From positions 1 through 13,620 of the forward strand of contig CAPGBJ010000076.1 of NCBI GenBank assembly GCA_948616425.1: a DNA stretch of 13,620 bases, in the 5' to 3' direction. The notes beneath the pieces were generated by a model. That model was given only the letters and a program-made list of their open reading frames with translations, made no database searches and was not told the origin of the DNA. How positions within the stretch are numbered: position 1 is the first letter of the stretch; each line of letters opens with the position of its first letter. The position numbers and the translations under genes are program-made. The stretch is from an uncultured Oscillospiraceae bacterium. GTDB taxonomy: Bacteria; Bacillota; Clostridia; Oscillospirales; Oscillospiraceae. This document shows positions 6,992 through 11,986 of the stretch, piece by piece.

Positions 6992-7094
6992 GCGGCATGA
7001 CCTGCCTGACTGGTACAGGCTGGGGTCAGCCGTTTCCATCGGGCGGGACATTCTTTGCCCGAAAGCCTTGACGTATCAAGGCTTTCGGGTTTTT
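6992..7094. repeat. Structured repeat element, copy 2
   Basis: The same order of stems as copy 1. Outer GACCTGCC/GGCGGGAC (6999-7006 with 7042-7049) has one A-A mismatch. The inner stem GGCTG/CAGCC (7018-7022 with 7027-7031) replaces GACTG/CAGTC, a compensatory A-T to G-C change. The shared TTCCATC and TTCTTTGCC linkers are followed by a 13-bp terminator hairpin. The element lies between the proline-rich spore-protein gene and the two small membrane genes. Confidence 0.7.
7058..7094 (+). terminator. Strong intrinsic terminator facing the plus strand
   Basis: A 13-bp stem CCCGAAAGCCTTG/CAAGGCTTTCGGG (7058-7070 with 7077-7089) with loop ACGTAT is followed by TTTTT (7090-7094). The T-tract is on the plus strand although both neighbouring genes are on the minus strand. 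It therefore ends an unannotated plus-strand transcript, possibly the structured element itself, or acts as a plain hairpin on the minus strand. Confidence 0.8.
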
Positions 7095-7096
7095 CG

Positions 7097-7993
7097 CTAA
7101 AGTTCTACAATGTCCATCGACGCCCGTTCGACGCACAGGGGCGTTTGCGAATCCAGCATCAGGGACAGCGCCGCCCCGCATCCGCAGTTTGCGCAGGGGT
7201 GCAGCACCGAGACATGGTGTAGAACTTGGGACCCATGTATCAGGCGCCGCAAGGGGAGGCACAGCGGCGGCGTATCCGCGAATATGCCGCAGGGCGATTG
7301 GCTGAGCAGGATTCTGCCGGTCCCTTCTGCCGGGGAAATTGCACAGACATTCAATGTGTACTGGACCACATAGCTCTTTCCCGGATTCAGCTGGATCTGC
7401 CCGGGGGCGCGTCCGTCCCAGCAGATGTGTCGCCCCGAGCGGCCCCGCTGCCTCCAGAACAGGCGGCTGTCCGGCTCCCACAGCATTTTCTCCCGCTGGC
7501 CGACCAGCTGAAGGGCGCTCTTTGCACAGGGCATCACCCGGTATGGAGCCGGACGGGCCGGAGGCCAGGGGACTGCGTACTGCGGCGGGGAGGGCATCGG
7601 GCAGACAGGGACATAGGGGGCTGGCGGAGACGGCGGAGTTGGGGGCGTGGGGGGCGTGGGCTGCGATGGGGACGGGGGCTGAACCGGGAAGGCCGGCTGG
7701 GAGGGCTCGGACGGACGCGGGACAAACTCCAGCACATGGTCCAGCTTGTTCTTCAACAGCATCTGGTTGTGTGTCACGGCCTCTATCAGGGCAGTGATGC
7801 TTTTGTGGGCGGCCAGCACATCCTGGGAACTCACACCAGGCAGGGTTCCTAGGACAAATTGCAGATGTTCCCCTCCGGCGTTGAGAATATGACTCAGGGA
7901 AAGCTCCTCCATGGCAATGCAGGCGATAATCAGAGTCAGAGCTTCTTCCCGTGTCATATCCACCCCGTTTTTGGGGAAGGAAGGCATAGACAT
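7097..7993 (-). CDS. Proline-rich, cysteine-rich paralogue of the collagen-like spore-surface proteins
   Basis: The 298-residue product shares an N-terminal domain with the two divergent collagen-like proteins, with no gaps over residues 1-53: (S/T)FP at 5-7, EEL at 29-31, LSHILN at 33-38, LGTLPG at 48-53. A helical stretch (57-90) follows. Where the paralogues carry collagen, this one has a proline-rich stalk (about 92-157) with PTPP and PSPP repeats. The C-terminal part (about 160-298) resembles the jelly-roll-like ends of the paralogues in pattern (GKSYVVQY like GRYLISYN; terminal ASMDIVEL like ASLSVIRL) but carries many cysteines. This suggests disulfide cross-linking in a coat or exosporium layer (inference). 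The start at 7993 matches the paralogues and follows a modest GGAG. A sigma-K-type promoter lies at 8067-8094. Confidence 0.75.
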   Translation of the reverse strand: MSMPSFPKNGVDMTREEALTLIIACIAMEELSLSHILNAGGEHLQFVLGTLPGVSSQDVLAAHKSITALIEAVTHNQMLLKNKLDHVLEFVPRPSEPSQPAFPVQPPSPSQPTPPTPPTPPSPPAPYVPVCPMPSPPQYAVPWPPARPAPYRVMPCAKSALQLVGQREKMLWEPDSRLFWRQRGRSGRHICWDGRAPGQIQLNPGKSYVVQYTLNVCAISPAEGTGRILLSQSPCGIFADTPPLCLPLRRLIHGSQVLHHVSVLHPCANCGCGAALSLMLDSQTPLCVERASMDIVEL

Positions 7994-8066
7994 ATTCAAA
8001 AACTCCATAGCGCATCCCGGCAAGGCCGGGACTGAAATGTGCGGCAGGAGAACCATGCCGCCGTCC

Positions 8067-8132
8067 TACTTTATGACAGTGGAGACTGTTTGGTTCCAGC
8101 TGGAACACACCGGAGCGCGAGCACATATAGTA
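8067..8132. promoter_or_regulatory. Symmetric divergent sigma-K-type promoter pair
   Basis: Plus strand: AC at 8105-8106, a 17-bp spacer, then CATATAGTA (8124-8132). Minus strand: AC at 8094-8093, a 17-bp spacer, then CATAAAGTA (8075-8067). Both match the known sigma-K form AC-N16/17-CATANNNTA. The two -35 AC elements are the ends of one perfect 14-bp palindrome GTTCCAGCTGGAAC (8093-8106). Both -10 boxes are 24.5 bp from its centre. This supports late mother-cell expression of both spore-protein units. Confidence 0.65.
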
Positions 8133-8225
8133 TTTCGGGTGCGGCGCAGAAGAACGACTCGCTCCCGCCGCTACCCCCCTGTGTTTCACAGCGCGCTTCT
8201 TATAATTGAAAGGAGATTCTCAGTT

Positions 8226-9176
8226 ATGTCTCTGCCCAGTTTTCCCAAAGTTGACCCACCTATTGAGCGTGAAAACGCGGTCAATCAAATTCTCTCCTCC
8301 ATCGCCATGGAGGAACTCGGACTGAGCCATATCCTCAACGCTGAGGGTGAGAAACTGCAATATATTTTGGGTACCCTGCCCGGTCTCAGCGGTCCCTCCG
8401 CCACGGTGGGCGACGTGCTGACCGCTACCGAGAGCGTCCGCAGCATGTTGGAGACCGCCGTGCAGAACCAGCTCTTCCTGAAAGCGAAGATGCAGGGGGC
8501 GCTGGCAGCCTCCCCCATGCAGGGGCCCACCGGCCCCACCGGCCCCACCGGAGCCACCGGCCCTGCCGGCGGTCCTATGGGCGCCACAGGCGCTACTGGC
8601 CCTACCGGCCCCACCGGCGCTACGGGCGCCACCGGCGCCACCGGTCCGGAGGGACCCTGGGGGGATGACGGCGCTACCGGCGCCACGGGCGCCACCGGCG
8701 CTACCGGGGCCACTGGCCCCACTGGCGCTACCGGTCCCGCCGGTCTCCCCGTCACTGCCACCTCCGCCTATTTGGCAAGCATCAGCGGCCAGACCATCAG
8801 TGTGTTGGCAGATGGCGCTGTCATCCCCATGAGTGAGGTCATGCGGAAGTCCCCGGATATCAAGAGTACCCCGACCGGCACGCAGCTCACGGTGAACACC
8901 ACGGGACGCTACCTGATCTCCTACAACGTCAACACCAGCGTGCCCTCCAATGCCGGCACACGTCTGATGATCAACAACAAGGCCGACCCGGCCTCCGTCA
9001 TAGCGCCATCCATCGCGGTGCCACCCACGGTGCTCAGGAGTCATTTTTCCGCGGAGATCATTGTGGATCTGACCGCCGGGTCCACCGTATCCCTTCAGAT
9101 GTTTGGCCCTCTCGCCAATATCACCCTGCTGCCCGGCTCCGGCGGCGCGAACCTGTCCGTCATCCGTCTGAGCTGA
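8226..9176 (+). CDS. Collagen-like spore-surface (BclA-type) protein 1
   Basis: The 316-residue product has three parts: the shared N-terminal domain (1-53) plus helix (55-93); a collagen region of 25 Gly-X-Y triplets (100-175) with one extra Gly after the fifth triplet; and a 140-residue beta-rich C-terminal domain like the BclA/C1q-TNF trimerisation head. Most triplets are GPT or GAT, and threonines in such triplets carry O-glycans in Bacillus BclA. Likely role: trimeric exosporium filament displayed on the spore. There is no signal peptide, as expected for proteins made in the mother cell. AAGGAG (8210-8215) sets the start; longer upstream frame has no homology support. It is first in an operon with the second collagen gene and probably the glycosyltransferase. 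Confidence 0.85.
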   Translation: MSLPSFPKVDPPIERENAVNQILSSIAMEELGLSHILNAEGEKLQYILGTLPGLSGPSATVGDVLTATESVRSMLETAVQNQLFLKAKMQGALAASPMQGPTGPTGPTGATGPAGGPMGATGATGPTGPTGATGATGATGPEGPWGDDGATGATGATGATGATGPTGATGPAGLPVTATSAYLASISGQTISVLADGAVIPMSEVMRKSPDIKSTPTGTQLTVNTTGRYLISYNVNTSVPSNAGTRLMINNKADPASVIAPSIAVPPTVLRSHFSAEIIVDLTAGSTVSLQMFGPLANITLLPGSGGANLSVIRLS

Positions 9177-9189
9177 GAGGAGGGGTAGT

Positions 9190-10119
9190 ATGCCGATGCC
9201 AACATTCCCTCAGATTGACCCCCCGCTGACCCGAGAGGGCAGCATCAACGGGATCATCTCCTCCATCGCCGCTGAGGAGCTCAGCCTGAGCCATATCCTC
9301 AACACCCAGGGGGAAAAGCTGCAATACGTTCTTGGTACCCTGCCCGGCCTGGAGAAGGCGGCGGACCTTGAGGAGGTCATGAAGGTCAACAAGAGCGTGC
9401 AGGACACCATGTCGGACGTGATGGAGCAGCAGATGCTGCTCACCGCCAAGCTGAGCGCGGCCATGAAGGCCCCGGTGTATCCCGGCCCCACCGGACCTGT
9501 CGGCCCCGTCGGAGCGCAGGGGCCCGCTGAGGGCCCCACAGGCCCCACAGGCCCCGTGGGCGCGGAGGGCCCCGCCGGCGCGGTCGGCGCCATCGGTCCC
9601 ACCGGCCCCCAGGGCAAGCCGGGCGCGGCAGGCGCAACAGGCGCCGCCGGTGCGACGGGCGCGACGGGCCCCGAAGGTCCTGCCGGCCCCGCCGGGGCCA
9701 CCGGTCCCAGCCTGATTTCCGCCTATGCCGCCAATACCAGTGGTCCCAGGCTCCAGGTGTCTACAGGCGGCACCCCCATTCCCCTGCCCGACGCCCAGCT
9801 CCTCTCCCCGGAGATCACCGTCAGCCCGGACAACACGGTGTTTACGGTGAGCAAAAGCGGTATCTATCTGATCACCTACCATGTGAATATCACCGCGGCC
9901 CTAAAAATGGGAACCCGGCTGATGTACAACAACGTGCGCATGGAAGACTCCGTCATCGCGCCGGTGGCTTCCCTCTCCAGCTTTGAATGCCGGATCCTGC
10001 GTACGCTGCATGCGGGCATCCCCCTTTCCCTTCAGATGTACACCGATACAATCGGCGGCGCCACTCTGATGGGCGACGGAGTGGGTGCGTCCCTGTCCCT
10101 CATTCGACTGAGTGATTAG
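9190..10119 (+). CDS. Collagen-like spore-surface (BclA-type) protein 2
   Basis: The 309-residue product has the same plan as its neighbour: N-terminal domain 1-53, helix 58-92, collagen 99-174, C-terminal head 175-309. The collagen again has 25 triplets with a single-residue break (E114) after triplet five. Triplets are more varied (GPV, GPA, GAE, GKP) and carry fewer threonines than protein 1, so it may be less glycosylated. The ribosome site AGAGGAGGGG starts at the stop of gene 1, and the intergenic gap is 13 bp, so the two are co-translated. The paralogues could form mixed trimers (inference). Spore location is inferred from architecture and promoter. Confidence 0.85.
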   Translation: MPMPTFPQIDPPLTREGSINGIISSIAAEELSLSHILNTQGEKLQYVLGTLPGLEKAADLEEVMKVNKSVQDTMSDVMEQQMLLTAKLSAAMKAPVYPGPTGPVGPVGAQGPAEGPTGPTGPVGAEGPAGAVGAIGPTGPQGKPGAAGATGAAGATGATGPEGPAGPAGATGPSLISAYAANTSGPRLQVSTGGTPIPLPDAQLLSPEITVSPDNTVFTVSKSGIYLITYHVNITAALKMGTRLMYNNVRMEDSVIAPVASLSSFECRILRTLHAGIPLSLQMYTDTIGGATLMGDGVGASLSLIRLSD

Positions 10120-10214
10120 GCGCCGTTTGAAAAACGGAGGTATGCACAATGGTGAGGAATTTTTCCGCCAGATCAACACAATTTTTCGCAGGAATACTGG
10201 ATGTATTGCAAGAA
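10114..10214. repeat. 101-bp direct repeat, copy A
   Basis: This stretch begins at the last codons of collagen gene 2 and aligns without gaps to 13520-13620, with 84 of 101 positions identical by my count; the final 27 bases or so are identical. It includes a CCGTTT-GAA-AAACGG hairpin (10123-10137 region) and a GGAGG ribosome-like site. Copy B runs off the window, so the full length of the repeat is unknown. Confidence 0.85.
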
Positions 10215-10262
10215 AAATTGGGGCAGTATGGAGGAAAAAGGACCGCCGCTTGGGCGTACTGA
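10149..10262 (+). CDS. Possible 37-residue small protein within the repeat
   Basis: An ATG 8 nt after GGAGG opens a 37-residue frame containing FSARSTQFFAGILDVLQEKL, a possible amphipathic helix. In repeat copy B the same frame stays open to the window edge (from a GTG at 13555), with V/A, R/K and N/D changes. However, the other two frames are equally or more conserved: the frame offset by one base, in line with collagen gene 2, has several silent third-position changes (shared HNFSQEYWMYCK) but a TGA in copy A. Coding status is therefore unsettled. A gene remnant or a structured RNA are alternatives. Confidence 0.3.
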   Translation: MVRNFSARSTQFFAGILDVLQEKLGQYGGKRTAAWAY

Positions 10263-10307
10263 CATTTTTCAAACAAGCCCTGAGGACGGCACGGACGTTT
10301 TTCCAGC

Positions 10308-10345
10308 AAAAAGGGACTCCCACCGGCTTAACCGGTGGGGGTCCC
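10308..10345 (-). terminator. GC-rich 14-bp hairpin with a T-tract on the minus strand
   Basis: The left arm GGGACTCCCACCGG (10313-10326) pairs with CCGGTGGGGGTCCC (10332-10345), one G-T pair, with loop CTTAA. AAAAA precedes it (10308-10312), giving TTTTT on the minus strand, while the plus strand continues CCCCTAAT. As an intrinsic terminator it faces the minus strand; on the plus strand it may only weaken read-through from the collagen genes to the glycosyltransferase. Confidence 0.6.
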
Positions 10346-10375
10346 CCCTAATATCCAAGCAAAGGAGACTGCCAT

Positions 10376-11458
10376 ATGGTGAGCATCAGCTTGTGCATGA
10401 TTGTAAAAAACGAGGAGGATGTGCTGGCGCGCTGTCTGGACAGCGCGGCGGAGCTGGTGGACGAGATCGTCATTGTGGACACCGGCTCCACCGACCGCAC
10501 CCGGGAGATTGCCGCCCGCTACACGGACAAGATCTTCGATTTCCCCTGGCGGGACGACTTCGCCGCCGCCCGAAACGAGTCCTTTTCCCACGCAACCATG
10601 GACTACTGTCTGTGGCTGGACGCCGACGACGTACTTTTAGAGGAGGACCAGGAGAAATTCCAGGCCCTGAAGGAGGGGCTGGACCCCGGTGTCTCGGTGG
10701 TCATGGCCCCCTACCACACCGGCTTTGACGAGAGCGGCCGGGTGACCTTCTCCTACTACCGGGAGCGGCTCATCAAAAACCGGGCGGGCATGGGCTGGGT
10801 GGGGGCCGTCCACGAGGTGGTCCCCTCGGTGGGGACTGTTCTGTACGGGGATTTCGCCGTCACCCACAAAAAGGCCCGCCCCTCTGACCCGGACCGGAAC
10901 CTGCGAATCTATGAGGGCCAGCTGGCCGCAGGACAGGAACTGGAGCCCCGTCAGCAGTTTTACTACGGCCGGGAGCTCTACTACCATCACCGCTGGGCGG
11001 AGGCGCTGGCCGTCTTTGAGGCGTTTTTAGAGGAGGGCCGGGGCTGGGTGGAGAACAACATCGACGCCTGCTGCCACTGCGCCTACTGTCACAGGGAGCT
11101 GGGCCATGAACAGGCGGCACTGGCGGCGCTGCTGCGCACCTTCACCTACGACTGGCCCCGGGCGGAGGTCTGCTGTGACATTGGCCGCTGGTTCTTCCAA
11201 AAGGAACAGTTCCGGCAGGCCGCCTACTGGTATACCTTGGCCCTGACCTGCAACCGGGATGACCGCCGGGGCAGCTTCGTCTCCCCGGACTGCTATGGGT
11301 ATCTTCCCTGTATCCAGCTGTGTGTCTGCTACAGCCGCCTGGGCGACGCGAAACGGGCGGAGGCCTTCAACGAGCTGGCCGCATCCTTCAAGCCGGACTC
11401 TCCGGCAGTCCAACACAACCGGGGCATCTTTCAAGCTCTGTCAGAGCAGACGGCGTAA
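10376..11458 (+). CDS. Family-2 glycosyltransferase with C-terminal TPR-like region
   Basis: The 360-residue product has an N-terminal GT-A domain: SLCMIVKNEED (5-15), DTGSTDRT (35-42) and the metal/nucleotide-sugar DxD in LDADD (82-84). The motif GWVGAVHE (140-147), typical of this subgroup, follows. Residues about 190-350 are helical TPR-like repeats that usually bind protein acceptors. No membrane segment is present, so it acts in the cytosol. Lying directly after two Thr-rich collagen genes, it probably glycosylates them, as the sgtA/bclA pair does in Clostridioides difficile (inference by analogy). AAAGGAG (10361-10367) sets the start. The acceptor and donor sugar are not shown by sequence. 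Confidence 0.88.
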   Translation: MVSISLCMIVKNEEDVLARCLDSAAELVDEIVIVDTGSTDRTREIAARYTDKIFDFPWRDDFAAARNESFSHATMDYCLWLDADDVLLEEDQEKFQALKEGLDPGVSVVMAPYHTGFDESGRVTFSYYRERLIKNRAGMGWVGAVHEVVPSVGTVLYGDFAVTHKKARPSDPDRNLRIYEGQLAAGQELEPRQQFYYGRELYYHHRWAEALAVFEAFLEEGRGWVENNIDACCHCAYCHRELGHEQAALAALLRTFTYDWPRAEVCCDIGRWFFQKEQFRQAAYWYTLALTCNRDDRRGSFVSPDCYGYLPCIQLCVCYSRLGDAKRAEAFNELAASFKPDSPAVQHNRGIFQALSEQTA

Positions 11459-11506
11459 GTTGAACGCCTCTACCCAGTGAGAAAAATTTATAGAACCTGG
11501 CAACTT

Positions 11507-11553
11507 GGGCAGAACGTCTGTAATATACAGGACAGATTTACAGTGATCTGCCC
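11507..11553. other. Nested inverted repeat in the 3' region of the glycosyltransferase transcript
   Basis: GGGCAGA (11507-11513) pairs with TCTGCCC (11547-11553). Inside it CTGTAA (11518-11523) pairs with TTACAG (11538-11543), enclosing a 14-nt loop. It lies 49 bp after the glycosyltransferase stop and before a strong terminator. It may be an RNA fold or a protein-binding palindrome; no function is assigned. Confidence 0.4.
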
Positions 11554-11629
11554 TGTCATGAAAGACCGTACCAAAACTCATAAGACTCTCGTGCTACAAC
11601 ATGTAAATGGTTGGCGATATAAGCCGCGT

Positions 11630-11665
11630 CGCTGGAGCAAAGTCCGTTTTGCTCCGGCGTTTTTT
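11630..11665 (+). terminator. Strong intrinsic terminator after the glycosyltransferase
   Basis: A 12-bp stem CGCTGGAGCAAA/TTTGCTCCGGCG (11630-11641 with 11648-11659, one T-G pair), with a 6-nt loop, is followed by TTTTTT (11660-11665). It gives the glycosyltransferase transcript a 3' untranslated region of about 200 nt, or ends a small RNA lying between. Confidence 0.88.
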
Positions 11666-11902
11666 CATGAAAACGCCATTGATTCCACCCCCATGCTCCC
11701 CCTCTCCAAACCAGAACCGCCGCGCTTGGTTCCGAATTGGCATTGGGCGCGGACATGGAAGTCGGCCTGTTGGTCGGCGGCGGCTTTGATGGGGTACAAC
11801 CTTCTACAGCTGATATTGGCCTGGATTTGGCTTGAACCGCTTATGGATACACAAGATGCCAGTGCGATTCGAAATTAGGATAACATGATACATTTTTTCC
11901 GT
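11666..11902. other. Unassigned intergenic stretch
   Basis: No convincing gene is visible here. Short open frames run through it on both strands, one with a hydrophobic run near 11790-11850 (plus strand), but none has a ribosome site, and the longest crosses the terminator at 11630-11665. It may hold decayed coding sequence; I do not recognise it. Confidence 0.4.
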
Positions 11903-11931
11903 TTCACATTTGAGAATATGTTCATTATAAT
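11903..11931 (+). promoter_or_regulatory. Sigma-A promoter of the TSCPD-desulfidase gene
   Basis: TTCACA (11903-11908), a 17-bp spacer, then a perfect TATAAT (11926-11931). The expected start near 11938 lies downstream of the in-frame ATG at 11885 and so supports the start at 11987. Confidence 0.85.
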
Positions 11932-11986
11932 AAAAGCATCAAAAATCCATCTTTTTCAGGATCAAATTTTGAAAGGAGCACTGCGT

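Noticed and set aside
6235..7094. Integron attC sites around the holin cassette
   Set aside because: The flanking elements are imperfect palindromes, but no GTTRRRY-type core sites or integrase gene are present.
7026..8189. A 387-residue minus-strand open frame overlapping the proline-rich spore protein
   Set aside because: It runs in a different frame with no domain match; the overlapping frame matches the paralogues residue for residue at its N-terminus. GC-rich repeats keep extra frames open here.
8201..8206. TATAAT just before collagen gene 1
   Set aside because: A start from this box would fall inside the ribosome binding site, leaving no usable leader, and no -35 box sits 17 bp upstream.
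8523..8751. Possible CRISPR-like or tandem DNA repeat
   Set aside because: The periodicity is 3 codons (9 bp) of GGCGCCACC-type units and stays in the coding frame as Gly-X-Thr; there are no spacers.
8220..9044. Gly- or Pro-rich antisense frames over the collagen genes
   Set aside because: Gly-X-Y codon repeats read backwards give long open frames automatically; the sense frames have heads, anchors and ribosome sites.
11477..11878. A 133-residue plus-strand open frame after the glycosyltransferase
   Set aside because: It crosses a strong intrinsic terminator (11630-11665), lacks a ribosome site and shows no recognisable domain; other frames over the same bases are equally open.
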